64,000 nt of DNA from Adineta vaga. Taxonomy: Eukaryota; Rotifera. Every line of letters begins with the position of its first letter. Position 1 is the stretch's first letter. The notes beneath the pieces are model-generated. The model saw only the letters and a list, made by a program, of their open reading frames with translations, made no database searches and was not told where the DNA came from. The translations under genes and the position numbers were made by a program. Location: positions 2,480,001 through 2,544,000 of the forward strand of contig CP075493.1 of assembly GCA_021613535.1 (NCBI GenBank), read 5' to 3'. Positions 14,560 to 26,696 of the stretch are shown in pieces.

Positions 14560-17500
14560 ATGCCACGTGGGCAAAATACAGCACCAACTGTTGATCAAAT
14601 TAGTAAAGATCGAATTACACTTGTAAGTAAAGAATATAAATCGATTGAAATGTTCAACAAATGAATATACGTTTTTATTTAGCTTTCAGAACAATATTGG
14701 GCTTCGTATGCATTACAAAGACGTGCTTATGATCGACTAGTCGTCGATGAAATCTATATTAAAGAATTATTAGGTTCAAAGTAAGAAAAAGAAATGTTTT
14801 ATTCGAAGTATAAATAATGATTTTAATTTTGTTTTTATAGTTTTAATCTTCGTCGAATTATTCTTTTGGAATTTAGTCAATATTTAGAAAATTTCCTTTG
14901 GCCAAATTTAAATCCAGATCAAGTAAATATCCATTTTATTCTATTGAATATGACGATAAAACAACTCGTTTGTTTGATTTTAGTGTTCACCATATCATGT
15001 TATGTCTGTATGTGTGATGGTCAATGAAAAATTTCGAGAACGTGTACAACCATGGGATGTATGTATTTAAAAAACTAGTAGTCAATCAAATGTATGATTA
15101 TGAAATTAAATGACTTTTTTCCATAGGCAATTACTGCACATCCAGAACATTTCGGTCGATTTCTTTCCCGTGTGATGCATTTATGTTTGGAAGGTGATGA
15201 ATTATCAATCAAAGAACAAACCATTCTAATTATCTTTCTCGATCATTGCTTCAATAGTCTTGTAAGTATTATCAAATATTGAATTGAATTGATAACTTCT
15301 TCTCTATCCAATAATGTATTGCAGGAATTGGATGTGATTCGATCACAAATTCAAAAAATAGTTGGTTTAACTATTTGGAGTAATTTATCATCTGTATGTA
15401 GTCTGTTTTTTTCTTGAAATGAACTCTTCTAAAAATTTGATCATTTAGGAACGACGTGAATATGAATTTGATAAGACACCAAAATTTCGTAAACTTTGGA
15501 AATTAATTTGTAAAAAAGATGAAAAATTAGAAAATGACGAACTTCAAACAACTCTATTTGAACGAACATTTCTTCGAAAATTAGCTGAAAAATTTCTTCA
15601 TCTTATTGAAAATGTTCAATCTGTGAATGCTAATGGACATTATCCTATTGAAACTGTCATTTATACTGAACGTTTTCTGGAATTATTTACCGATATTATC
15701 TGTCAATTACCAACACGACGATTTCTCAATGTTGTTCTTGATGATATGAATTTTGTTGTACGATCTTTTCTTTCTTCGTATACAACATCATTGACAACTA
15801 CGGATGAAACGATGGATACTGATAGTCTTCCATCGATAACAATGAAGAAAGTTCGTACTGAAAATGGTGAAGAAGAACAAAAAGCAACAACGAAAACTGT
15901 CAATCTTTTTCATAAAATGTTAACTAATTTTGAATTTTATTCCAATTTTGAAATCAATGATACAACAGGTGAAACATTAACACAAAGTGAATTAATGGAA
16001 AAACATTATGAAAAAGTTCTACAATTACAAAAAGCAATATTCAAACATTTTCGAGAAGAAATGCCAACATTTGCTTTACGAAACATTCAAACAATTGATA
16101 AACGAGACATTTTAACTGAAGAATTCGAAAAACTCAGTAATGAACAATTAAAATCTATTGGAGCATCATTACAACCACCTATTCTTATTGATGATCGTCA
16201 ACGATTATTACAAGTATTAATATTAGAACATGAAAGAGTTCAAAGTCATATCGACGTAAGAATAATTTAAAAAATATGAAGTCTAAATGTGATTTGAATG
16301 TTTTTAGATTATCAATACATTACCATTGTATCCAACAGAAGAAACGATTTGGGATGAAGATATTGTACCAACAGAATTTTACAATGGTGAATCATGTTTA
16401 GCTTTACCGAAATTAAATTTACAATTTCTCACTTTACATGATTATCTTTTACGAAATTTTCATTTATTTCGTTTGGAATCAACTTATGAAATTCGTCAAG
16501 ATATCGAAGATTCAATTAGTCGAATGAAACCATGGCAAAATGATGCAACAATTACAAGTGATAAATCTGATCAACCAACTCAACAATGCCTATTTGGTGG
16601 ATGGTCACGTATGGCTCAACCAATAGCAAATTTTACTATTGTAGAAGTTGGTAAAGCTAATATTGGTGAATTACATCCAAGTCGTGTTCGTGCTGATGTT
16701 ACACTTGTACTTAATACACGGAAAGATATAAAACATGAATGGGAACATTTACGAAAACATGATATTTGCTTTCTAATTACATGTAAACCATCGACAAAAG
16801 TTGGAACAGCATATGATTATCGACAATCATTTATTCCACAAGTTGGTCTTACATATGTTCGAGGTTGTGAAATTGAAGGAATGTTAAATGCTGAAGGAAG
16901 ACTTATTGAAGAAGGTAAGCAACTGAGAAAGAAAAAGAAATTGTTCAAGATTTCATTTTTTTACTTAAAGGTGTTGATGAAAAACCGGTAATGACTGGTG
17001 ATACACGTACATGGCGTGTGTGGCTTGATCCCAATCAATATCAAGCTGATATTCAAGCAACATTAGATGGATCCGAAGATGTTTATGATACATTTAATGT
17101 ATTAATGAGACGGAAACCAAAAGAGAATAATTTCAAAGCTGTTCTAGAAACTATTCGAGATCTAATGAATACAAATGCTGTTGTACCAGATTGGTTACAA
17201 GATTTAATATTAGGTTATGGTGATCCAGCATCAGCACATTATACCAATATGAAAAATAAAGTTCCATCTTTAGACTGGAATGATACATTCATTGATGTCA
17301 AACATCTTAGAGCTAGTTTTCCAGATTATAAAATTCGAGCAACGGAAGATGATCGATCCAAACATGTGCCGCCATTCAGGTAATCACGTGACAAAATATC
17401 TTCTCATAAAATCAATGACTTTTCCTTCCACCTAAACTGAGAAACAAAGATTTCGTGACATTTTAGCTCATCTTTTTTCTCTTCATTCGAAAAATTTGAA

Positions 17501-20392
17501 ACTTTCATGTTTTCGTTCATTTAGATTAACATTCTGTGATCTACGTACCAAAGGTGAACATGCCGGTGAAAAATTAATCATTTTAGAACCATATCGGGTT
17601 CCAAATCGTGGTCCATATCCATTCAATCAACCTCGTCAAAATACTGTTCGTTTTACTCCAACACAAATTGAAGGTATCAAATCCGGTATGCAACCAGGTC
17701 TTACACTGATTGTTGGTCCACCCGGTACGGGTAAGACTGATGTTGCTGTACAAATTATTTCTAATATCTATCATAATTATCCTGATCAACGTACATTAAT
17801 TGTGACACATTCCAATCAAGCATTGAATCAGCTATTTGAAAAAATAATCGCATTAGATGTTGATGAACGACATTTACTCCGTCTTGGTCATGGTGAAGAA
17901 GAATTAGATACCGATAAAGATTTCAGTCGTTATGGTCGTGTCAATTATATATTGAAAAAACGTTTAGAATTACTTGAAAAAGTTGAACGTTTACAAAAAA
18001 GTTTACATGTTCAAGGTGATCTATCATATACATGTGAAACAGCAGCACATTTCTATTTGTATAATGTTTTATCACGTTGGGAAGAATATCTTAGTAAAAT
18101 TAATCAATCAAATAATAATTTAGATGTATTAATTCATGCATTTCCATTCAAAGAATTCTTCTCAGATTTAGATCATGATTTATTTCAAAATTCACAAACA
18201 TTTGAAAGCAATTTAGAAATTGCTCAAGGATGTTTTCGTTATATTCAACAGATATTTACTCAATTAGAAGAATTTCGTTCATTTGAATTAATGCGCAATG
18301 GTTCCGATCGAGCGAAATATTTATTAGTACGAGAAGCGAAAATTATTGCCATGACTTGTACACATGCAGCATTGAAACGACATGATCTTGTTCAATGCGG
18401 TTTTAAAGTAAGTTTTTGTTATTCTTATCATCTTGTCTCTTTAATATAGGAATTTTCATTCTATTTAGTATGATAATATTCTTATGGAAGAAGCAGCACA
18501 AATTCTCGAAATTGAAACTTTTATTCCCTTGTTATTACAAACATCAGATCAACAAGAACGAAATCGTTTGAAACGTTGTATTATGATTGGTGATCATCAT
18601 CAATTACCACCAGTGATTAAAAATATGGCTTTTCAAAAATATTCCAATATGGAACAAGCTTTATTTACACGTTTAGTTCGTCTTGGTGTACCAACTGTTG
18701 ATTTAGATGCACAAGGTCGTGCACGTGCATCAATATGTTCATTATATAACTGGAGATATAAAAACTTAGGAAATTTAGAACATGTTTTACAACAAAAAGA
18801 ATTCAAAACAACAAATGCAGGTTTGGTTTATGATTATCAATTGATTAATGTGGAAAATTTCAATGATGTGGGAGAATCAGAACCAATTCCATATTTTTAT
18901 CAAGTAAGAGAATTAGTGAAGAATACTAAATCTTGATTTATCTCTATTCTAGAATTTGGCTGAAGCGGAATATATTGTTGGCGTTTATATGTATATGCGT
19001 TTACTTGGTTATCCTGCACAAAAGATTTCTATTTTGACAACTTATAATGGACAAAAATTTCTCATTCGTGATGTTCTCAATAAACGTTGTGCAAAAAATC
19101 CATTACTTGGATTTCCATCGAAAGTAAGAAACCTTTTTCAGAATTGTAGAAATACTATTTATTATTGTATATTGTAGGTTACAACAGTCGATAAATATCA
19201 AGGTCAACAAAATGATTATATTCTTCTGTCACTTGTTCGAACAAAAGCTGTCGGTCATTTACGGTAAATAAAGTCGATTTTCTTCTGTTTTTTATTTTCG
19301 TTTTTCTAGAGATGTACGTCGATTGGTCGTTGCAATGTCTCGAGCACGTCTTGGTTTATATATCTTTGGTCGAGTTAATTTATTTGAAAGGTAATTTGAT
19401 TCTTCATCTCTCTATAAGAAAAATTGATTGCATAATTTTATTTAGTTGTTTTGAATTAACACCTGCTTTCAATATATTAACCAAACGTCCAGTGAAATTA
19501 TATTTATTACCTAATGAAACATATCCAAGTGTACGCGAAGTATGTTAAGAAAGACAAGTTGTTTTCTTTTTGAGAAAGAATTCTTTCAAATTTTTATTCA
19601 TTTAGGAAAAACGTGATCAATCAATTGTTCATCAAGCAATTGTTATGGAAAATATGCCACAAATGGCTGATTTTGTTTATAAATTGTATAGTCAAAAACT
19701 AGTTGCCTATCAAGAAAAGAAACGCGTAAGATATTTTCTTCATTCAAAATCATATCAATTGAATTCTTCTTGTTTTTTGTTTCTAGCAAGAAGAATTATC
19801 TCGTTATGATCCTGAACGTGATCTTCCATACGATCCATTACAACCATCTATTCGTGCGCCTGATGAACGTATTATAAATGAAAGTGCAACGGATATTACT
19901 TCAATTGAACAAATTAATAATGATAAACCTGTAACAACAGAATATATTCCTTCTCGACAACATCAAATATCTGGTACATCATTTCGACATGATCCTAATA
20001 TTGAAAGTTCAACTATTGAAAATCTTGACGATGATGATGATGAAGATGTTTACGATCCAAATAAACCAATACTTTTACAAAAACTACAAACATCAACAAT
20101 GGATACAACTGAACAAAAACAATCATTACCAACCAATAATCCTTCGACGACAATCGCACCTAAACGAGATGAAGGTAAATCTTATATAAATTTTTACGAA
20201 GTATAATTTCATTGCTTTTGTTTTCTTTAGAACCAACTGATGCATCAGAAGATGATCTCAATAAAGTATGTATTCTCTTTCACAAATATAATTCAATTGT
20301 TGTGCTTTTTCTTCTAGGCAGCAATTTTTCGAAGTGTTCTTCATCAAGATAATGAAATGGATACAATTCCAGCATTAAATGATGAGAATTAA
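14560..20392 (+). CDS. AQR: Aquarius, intron-binding spliceosomal RNA helicase
   Basis: SF1 RNA helicase that binds intron RNA upstream of the branch point in the spliceosome and links splicing to intron-encoded snoRNP assembly. The N-terminus ([14 protein letters not shown], then [10 protein letters not shown]) matches the start of the armadillo-like domain of Aquarius. The middle exons (15.4-17.4 kb) carry the beta-barrel region. Walker A GPPGTGKT is at 17,715-17,738, motif II is the variant [12 protein letters not shown] at 18,484, motif [12 protein letters not shown] at about 18,590, and the C-terminal helicase motifs [10 protein letters not shown] and AMSRAR are near 19,190-19,345. The tail after ~19.6 kb is acidic and low complexity. 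About 20 short introns. The predicted Met directly follows a ttttag acceptor-like site, compatible with trans-splicing. The gene starts 271 bp after Sec24 and ends 121 bp before a convergent gene. Confidence 0.92.
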
Positions 20393-20513
20393 TCAATATA
20401 TTTGTTAGACAAAGAAAAAACAAAACATTTTCTACTTCTTTCTTTTCGAACAAGTTTTATTGTTCAGTTGTGTATTGGAATAAAAAAACCAAGATGAAGA
20501 CATTTTCTTTCTA

Positions 20514-21989
20514 TTAAATTATCGTTCCACGAAAATCAATTTGAATTGTTGTACTATTCTTATCACAAGGATTTGGTTTGAGTATCATGAGAAAATTATC
20601 CGAAAGAATTGGTTCATATTCAAATCCATTGATAATATTAAAATTTTCAATACGATTAGTAAATATACTACCAATAGGTCCTTGAAAGTTTTGTGCTGTT
20701 TCAACATCTTTAAATTCAATTTGAAATTGATGTGTTGTTTTACCTGTTCGAAGAAATTTTGTTGTTAATTGATTTCCATTTTTATTTTCGTTTAATTTTG
20801 CGATAAACGATGGATCACCATAGAATACAAATGTATCACGATCATAACATAAACCATAGATTTGTTCGAGAATTTTATCATCAATATTATCTGTATCTAA
20901 ATGATATTGTTTCTCTAATTGATCAACAACAGTTGTATAACCAGGATAAACACTTAGATCGAATTTAAAATGTAATAAACGAGGATTAATTGATTTCAAA
21001 TCATAGGTCATTCGTGCTTGATGAAGAAAATAGGCATCGGCTAGACTTAAACGACCTGGTACACTTTTCCATGTGTCAAGTGTTCCCCAACCAGCACGAC
21101 CATACCAAGTTTCGACTGTATAACCACACATTTGTCGTACACCCATCCGTCCAAGGAATGTTGTAACCATACATTGAGGTCCTTTACAATGTCCAATAAG
21201 ACAATTTGCAATTGGTAGATAAATTTTCGGATTTGTTGATGATTCAATTGCTGGTGCAACGGGTTCAGCATTTTCATCAAGTGGTACAAGACCATCATCT
21301 TCAACTTTTAATTTACCAACAGACCATGGCATTTCAACATAATCTTCTGTTCCATGACCACTTGTTACTAATAGATCTGGTTGCATTTCATTAAGTTTCT
21401 CTGTAAATATTTCAGCTGGTGCTTTTGGATATTCATTTCCTTCTTCTTTTTCTTCACCACTACCATCATCTATGCCACAATTTTTTCCATACCAACAACC
21501 TTTTTTCCCATCAGAAAATGTAAAACATGATTCAAATAAATTCTGATCAACATTTGTAAAATTAATTGCTCGTTGAATAATAAACGGTTGATCCACTGAT
21601 TCATTATCAATTGATTTAATAGCATATTCAGCATTGATACCAGTTACAATTGCCCACATTGCGTCAATATATGGTTCATTATCTAGTGTACGCATTAAAC
21701 GATGACATTGAGCAACAAATAATCTTCCACATTGATCAGGTTGACAGACAAATGCTACGAAACGTGGCATAGCAGCTTTTAAATCTGAATGAATCATTTT
21801 TAAATTATTATTCGAATAAACGAATAGAGTTGCTTGTGGATGACGATCAAGAAGAAAATTGACTACACTATTCCATTCGCTATCATTTATTGTTGATGTT
21901 GTAGCAACAATTGCATATGATTGAGAATAAGGTGTATTAGGTGAATCAAGAGTAAGATGTCGTGATGAATGATCTTTATGATGAGGCAT
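20514..21989 (-). CDS. Gingipain-like (clan CD, C25-type) cysteine peptidase, intronless
   Basis: 491-codon single-exon gene. Two blocks carry the catalytic pair expected of clan CD cysteine peptidases (gingipain, caspase): LLVTSGHGTED with His at residue 212, and IANCLIGHC with Cys at residue 263, each preceded by a hydrophobic beta strand. Further blocks are PYIDAMWAIVTGINA (107-121), GVRQMCGYTVETWYGRAGWG (283-302) and FYGDPS (389-394), the last resembling the GDP motif after the C25 catalytic domain. I recall similar architecture in uncharacterised proteins of planctomycetes and other bacteria, not in animals. No signal peptide is evident, so it would be cytosolic, unlike secreted gingipains. 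It lies tail-to-tail with Aquarius. The lack of introns among intron-rich neighbours suggests horizontal origin. Peptidase activity is inferred from motifs only. Confidence 0.7.
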   Translation of the reverse strand: MPHHKDHSSRHLTLDSPNTPYSQSYAIVATTSTINDSEWNSVVNFLLDRHPQATLFVYSNNNLKMIHSDLKAAMPRFVAFVCQPDQCGRLFVAQCHRLMRTLDNEPYIDAMWAIVTGINAEYAIKSIDNESVDQPFIIQRAINFTNVDQNLFESCFTFSDGKKGCWYGKNCGIDDGSGEEKEEGNEYPKAPAEIFTEKLNEMQPDLLVTSGHGTEDYVEMPWSVGKLKVEDDGLVPLDENAEPVAPAIESSTNPKIYLPIANCLIGHCKGPQCMVTTFLGRMGVRQMCGYTVETWYGRAGWGTLDTWKSVPGRLSLADAYFLHQARMTYDLKSINPRLLHFKFDLSVYPGYTTVVDQLEKQYHLDTDNIDDKILEQIYGLCYDRDTFVFYGDPSFIAKLNENKNGNQLTTKFLRTGKTTHQFQIEFKDVETAQNFQGPIGSIFTNRIENFNIINGFEYEPILSDNFLMILKPNPCDKNSTTIQIDFRGTII

Positions 21990-22903
21990 TTTCTTAAGTG
22001 TTGATTCAATGTTGTCGTATTCCTTTTTATATACGTTAATATTTCAGTTGACGCCTTGTTTTTTTTTGTCAAGAAAATAACAAAATAGAACTATCAAAAT
22101 GTCATTAAACCAATGACGAGCTGTTGCCTACCCATCGATACAAAAATCATCAGTTGAATATACTATGATTCATTTATTCATATAAAAAACAATTATTCAC
22201 ACAAATGTGTAAATAACTACATAATACTTTCTCTTGTCATTACGAATAAACAAAAAAATTAACTATCCATCGATCATGTATATGATTTATATCGAGTTCA
22301 ATTCTTATGAAAAAATATGTAAATATATTAAAATTCACTCGACGCATTTTTCAAATCAATCTGATCTGATTTGGTATACTTTGAGAAGATGTATTATTAT
22401 TTTGTATTGATGCTCTTACACAAATAAGTATATTTAATAGACTGAAGAAGAACAATAATAGATCAAATCTTTTCATATGTTCATGCGTTGATCTTATTAC
22501 TTTCATTTTGCATGCATAGAACAATAAGTCACTAATATGACGAAATTCAAGCGATACCGCACAATCCGTCAATAAACGTATAAGTCATGGAAAATTTTTG
22601 AGATCTTTACCATAATATACCTGATGCTTTAACGAATAAACTTAAAACACTCGAAAATTTAACATAGCTTTCATCAAATAGTCAATTGCCCTTGCCTGTA
22701 AAGAAAACAAACATACAAGGTAAAAAGAAAAAGAACGCTGACATGCTTCGAAACAAAAGATAGAAAAAACAAATACGACAGTACCCGTAATCATACCATC
22801 TTTCAACTCAATTTGGTATTGGTCAACCTTTTTTCTATATATATATATATACATATTTCTTTTATTCACATTCGTTAATCGTACGTCACAATCATATCAC
22901 ATC
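21990..22903. other. Divergent intergenic spacer
   Basis: Separates the 5' ends of the peptidase gene (minus) and the ERG2-like gene (plus). On the minus strand near 22,350-22,475 a 41-codon frame starts with a signal-like run (LLLFFFSLLNILICV), and another frame lies at 22,642-22,869; neither shows a family or a consistent splice junction, so I do not call them genes. Confidence 0.45.
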
Positions 22904-23614
22904 ATGTCGAAACAACGGATATTTGTGATTTTACTAAGTCTTTTCGTTATTTGTTTATCGATTCTTATTGGCTATCTTGATTCCATTAAAAGTCGTCATT
23001 ATATCTTCGATCCTGAAAAACTACATACACTTGCTCAACGTGCCCTTCTTGCTAATGGTCATTTGAAAAATATCGACGGAAAATTGATGCCTATTCTTCA
23101 AGAAAATGCGAATTCAACTCGACCAGTTATTGATTATATTGTTCGTGAATTACGAAAAACAATTGATACACGATATTTAACAAATGAAGAAGAATGGATT
23201 TTTAATAATGCCGGAGGAGCTATGGGAGCAATGTTTATTATTCATGCATCATTAACAGAATATCTGATTATTTTTGGAACACCACTTGGTACTGAAGGTC
23301 ATACTGGTCTCCATACAGCAGATGATTATTTCCATATTTTATATGGTGAACAATGGGCATTTTCAGCTGGATCATTAGAAAAAGAAGTTTATCAAGTTGG
23401 AAGTGTACATGTTTTACCTAAAGGTACTTCAAAACAATTTAAGATGCACAAAGGATGTTGGGCATTAGAATATGCACGAGGATGGATACCACCAATGATG
23501 CCATTTGGTTTAGCTGATACGTTAACATCAACATTAGATTTGAAAACTTTGTATCATACAATTCGAATTTCAGGACGTGAAATGATTCGAAATGTTCTAC
23601 AAGGAAAGATCTAA
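22904..23614 (+). CDS. ERG2: C-8 sterol isomerase, fungal ERG2 type, intronless
   Basis: 236-residue member of the ERG2 / sigma-1 receptor family: ER membrane protein that shifts the sterol double bond from C8 to C7 in ergosterol-type synthesis. One N-terminal membrane helix (residues 6-25), then the diagnostic core: EEEWIFNNAGGAMGAM (95-110), EYLIIFGTPLGTEGHTG (119-135), HTADDYFHIL (137-146), GCWALEYARGWIP (184-196) and TLYHTIRISGREM. The acidic residues that in the sigma-1 receptor contact ligand correspond to the DD pair at 140-141 and the Glu at 189. The wording of the core (GTEGHTG, ADDYFHIL, FNNAGGAMG) is much closer to fungal ERG2 than to vertebrate SIGMAR1, as I remember both. Single exon, no introns. 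This points to acquisition from a fungus, but a phylogeny is needed. Confidence 0.88.
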   Translation: MSKQRIFVILLSLFVICLSILIGYLDSIKSRHYIFDPEKLHTLAQRALLANGHLKNIDGKLMPILQENANSTRPVIDYIVRELRKTIDTRYLTNEEEWIFNNAGGAMGAMFIIHASLTEYLIIFGTPLGTEGHTGLHTADDYFHILYGEQWAFSAGSLEKEVYQVGSVHVLPKGTSKQFKMHKGCWALEYARGWIPPMMPFGLADTLTSTLDLKTLYHTIRISGREMIRNVLQGKI

Positions 23615-24169
23615 AAATACTTGTGCTAGTTATGATAATTTTACCACAAATTACAAATATAGATCAATACAGACACTTTTAAGATTTTCTATTTCAATTG
23701 ACATACAATGTAGGTGAGGAGGGGAAAGCGGATCTTGTCAGATCCCAGGATCTATCTGGATCCATAAGAGCCACTTCATTGGAATTTCTTTTTCCACTAA
23801 ATAAGTGAATTAACGGCAGAATTATAGAGAATAAACACGAAGTAAAGTCAAGATACTAAAATCGGATTGAATTTTCCTAGATTTAGCTCTTTTTTGTTTG
23901 ATGAATTTTAATTGGTTCACTGCAATTTAATGAGATTGCATCAGAATTCATGCGGATCTGAGAGGATTCGGTGGTGTCCACCAAGATCCAAAACAAATCC
24001 ATTCATCCTTAATTTCCTATTGCAAGAAAAAAAGTTAATGGTTTCGAATACTATTGATCTACACATTATTTGACTCGTATCATCGTATCTCGAATCTTTT
24101 AACGTATTTTAATAACATTTTCTTCAAATTTTCGTACTTATATTTAATACTAGCTACAAAACCATGCAT

Positions 24170-24480
24170 CTAGGAAATCTTAAAGGTACTAGTCATCTGA
24201 AACATATCTAGGCACATTGGTGATGGAATATAGATTCTATATGTGAGACTATGTTGGAAACTATTAGTCAGAAAAGTATGATTTGCTGCAAAACTAATAT
24301 CATATTCGGGATCAACTTTAAAAGCTGAGTCGATTAACATTTCTTGATAGATTATTCTCATCTTTAAGCTTGGTCGAGATATTGACGAGACAATTCTGTT
24401 GTAAATAATATTCAAGTGTTTCTTCTGTATTTGAAGGACAACAAATCATATTTATTATAACTAATATAGTTCACTGATCA
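24170..24480 (-). pseudogene. Frameshifted coding remnant of unknown family
   Basis: On the minus strand, one frame from about 24,460 reads CCPSNTEETLEYYLQQ and continues through NCLVNISTKLKD; a few codons later the protein-like reading moves to another frame (QEMLIDSAFKVDPEYDISF, then SLTYRIYIPSPMCLDM). Both halves have protein-like composition, and neither is long in itself. The simplest reading is a gene fragment broken by an indel near 24,350. No domain recognised. The fragment has no start and no clear splice sites. Confidence 0.3.
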
Positions 24481-24861
24481 AGTTGTTATTATTATAAATA
24501 CGTTTTTTTACTTTAATGAACAAAAAAAAGGAAGTTTTTTTTTTACAACATATGAGTATTTCAATTGTCTTTTTCATTGTGACATTGATATTCAGATGTA
24601 TTTATCACACTTCGACATAATTTACTGTACCGAACGACAAAAGAGCGATTAACTTCTTGATTACTATCTTCAATAAAACATCCTAAATAAATATCAATTG
24701 TTTGGTGAACATAATAATCATAAGAACTACATTCCTACCGATTTGATTGATCAGAATTTTGGTAAATTTTTTGCCACAATTATTTTATTACTTGAGAGTC
24801 TGTTGATGTGTTCTTGGAGATTCGGCAGAGACCTTTTATTAAATAAAATTTATGCAATAAC

Positions 24862-25868
24862 TTAAGCCAGAATACCGAGTTTTTCGTCGTCTTGGATTTT
24901 ATCAATATCATTATAAATTATTTTCATCATATCATCGAAATCCAATAATAGATCATTAACTAGATCTTTGATAATTTCAGATGGACTACGCATTAGAATT
25001 AATTTTCGATTCCATGCCATGAATAACCTTCAAAATAAATGAGTGAATATGGTCATCTATCATAGGCATTTATATACTCTTCGAGAAATACAAAGAAGAG
25101 AAAGAAATCAATCATCTTTCTTAATTTGATGTCAAGTTTTCAGTCTGTTTGACTTCTAATCATTTTCTCTACGGCGATTGATGACAATAAATAATTTCCT
25201 GTCTAAACTTACTTCTCCTTCTTCTTTTTCGACATCAACCAGCATTCCAATCACTGAGATATCAACGTCTAGAAGAAAATGGATACGTCTTTTAATTATG
25301 AAATGCAAATCGATACATACGAGCATTTTGCATTTTATCAAATAAAACATGTTGACGATTGCGGTCGAAATCGAAAATTGATTGGCATTCATTACTACCA
25401 AAATTCATTAACATATCATTTCCTGCAATAGTTTCATGTTTTGAATCCAATTTATAATAAAACAATTACACTGAGAAGTGATTTTTCCGACTTTAAAACC
25501 ATCTAAATAGATAATACGGCGATATAAAAATTGGATGATTATGCGTTAAGTACCCAGGTCAAACAATACGGTCCGTTTTGAAGGAGAATACAGTCTGTTT
25601 ACGAGACCGTAAAAGTACTGTTTTATCACAGTTTACGTTCCGAGAACGCATTGTAAACGGCTCCGTTTTGATCGATCTGGATATAAGAAGTTACCATGAT
25701 CTTTTATTTCAACGATGTCATGAACTGATTTATTATTAGTACATAATAGCTCGTCATTATCAATAACGTGGTTGCGAATACTTGTTAAATGTGTTTTACT
25801 TGGTTTATCTGTTTTGATTACAACAAAAGAAGCATTGTTAGGATTAAAATATTCGACTATATCTCGTT
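24862..25868 (-). CDS. Unrecognised spliced gene fragment
   Basis: Three exons can be joined in phase on the minus strand: about 25,868-25,695 (contains YFNPNNASFVVIKTDKPS), 25,422-25,321 (NDMLMNFGSNECQSIF, then QHVLFDKMQNA) and 25,268-25,213 (VDISVIGMLVDVEKEEGE). Both junctions have GT-AG ends and preserve the frame. A fourth block, about 25,030-24,862 (SPSEIIKDLVNDLLLDFDDM, ending in a stop), is protein-like, but the junction to it does not keep the frame with the obvious acceptor, so an exon is missed or the gene is damaged. I recognise no family and see no start codon. The 272-nt first intron is longer than usual here. Confidence 0.35.
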
Positions 25869-26440
25869 AAAAGAAAGGCAAATTAACTTTTCGTTATCGA
25901 ATAAAAATTTCATATAATTCACACAAAATACAAGGGGGCGCTAATTATCAGTGAATGATAAACATTATACGCCCGAATTGTAGTTATCATTATCATATTG
26001 GTTCTTCTAAAAGAAAATAGACAAGATGATTTTAGATTTTTTAAAGAAATTCATTTCAAAATGAATCATTCTGATACATTTAGAGTTTTATTATAAAACC
26101 AGCAGCGATACCCGATGTTGGTCCAGAACCTTGCAGGCTGAAAACTTCATGTGTCAGAAAACGACAGAAAATGCAGAGAGGGTAGTGCTTGAAAATTTAC
26201 AGCCAACACTACGACCTATCCCACCATCCATATATCTCAGATAGAACCACTTATACTATATAGCATTCTTAATCCACCTGTTTTTTTACAGTTCCCTCTG
26301 CAAAGCCATTCCATTCGCTTACTCCTATCAACCGTGTTGATCCTATTTAAAAGTCCTTCTGAATCCAAAGAAAGTGCCGTAGAAAGTTTGTTGACGTTCG
26401 CTATTACAGGAACTGAAAGCATAGAGAACAAACCAACTTT

Positions 26441-26496
26441 CTTGTGGGTGTCGGTGGCATTGATGAATAAATACACCACACACCCACACCCTCAAG
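26441..26496. repeat. Hairpin with TGTGGG-type motif (copy 1)
   Basis: A left arm with TGTGGGTGT faces a right arm with ACACCCACACCCTC across about 30 nt. The same arm words recur in hairpins near 27.6 and 35.85 kb, so this is a small dispersed family. Confidence 0.55.
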
Positions 26497-26696
26497 ATGC
26501 CAGATGTTTGGTAAAGATCCTATAAAATATCGAATCCATATTCTTAAAACTTGTCGATCATTCTATTATGCACGACAGAAGAAAAACAATATTTAACAAA
26601 ATTTATATGTAATTGCGTAAGTTTGTTTCTCTGACTCATGTGTTAATATATATATGTATATATAACGTATGACGAACATCAAAAGAAACGTCAAAT

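Larger units (their letters stand above)
23615..26696. other. Region of degraded or unrecognised sequence
   Basis: About 3 kb between ERG2 and the ankyrin gene. It holds a frameshifted minus-strand fragment (24.17-24.48 kb), a set of spliced-looking minus-strand exons (24.86-25.87 kb) and a TGTGGG-type hairpin (26.44 kb), listed separately. 23,700-24,010 and 26,090-26,330 have somewhat higher GC than their surroundings and repeated GATCC-like words, as in old transposon remnants, but I find no terminal repeats. Confidence 0.5.

Noticed and set aside
22904-23614. Calling the gene SIGMAR1
   Set aside because: Same family, but the core motifs read as fungal ERG2; the animal receptor name would mislead.
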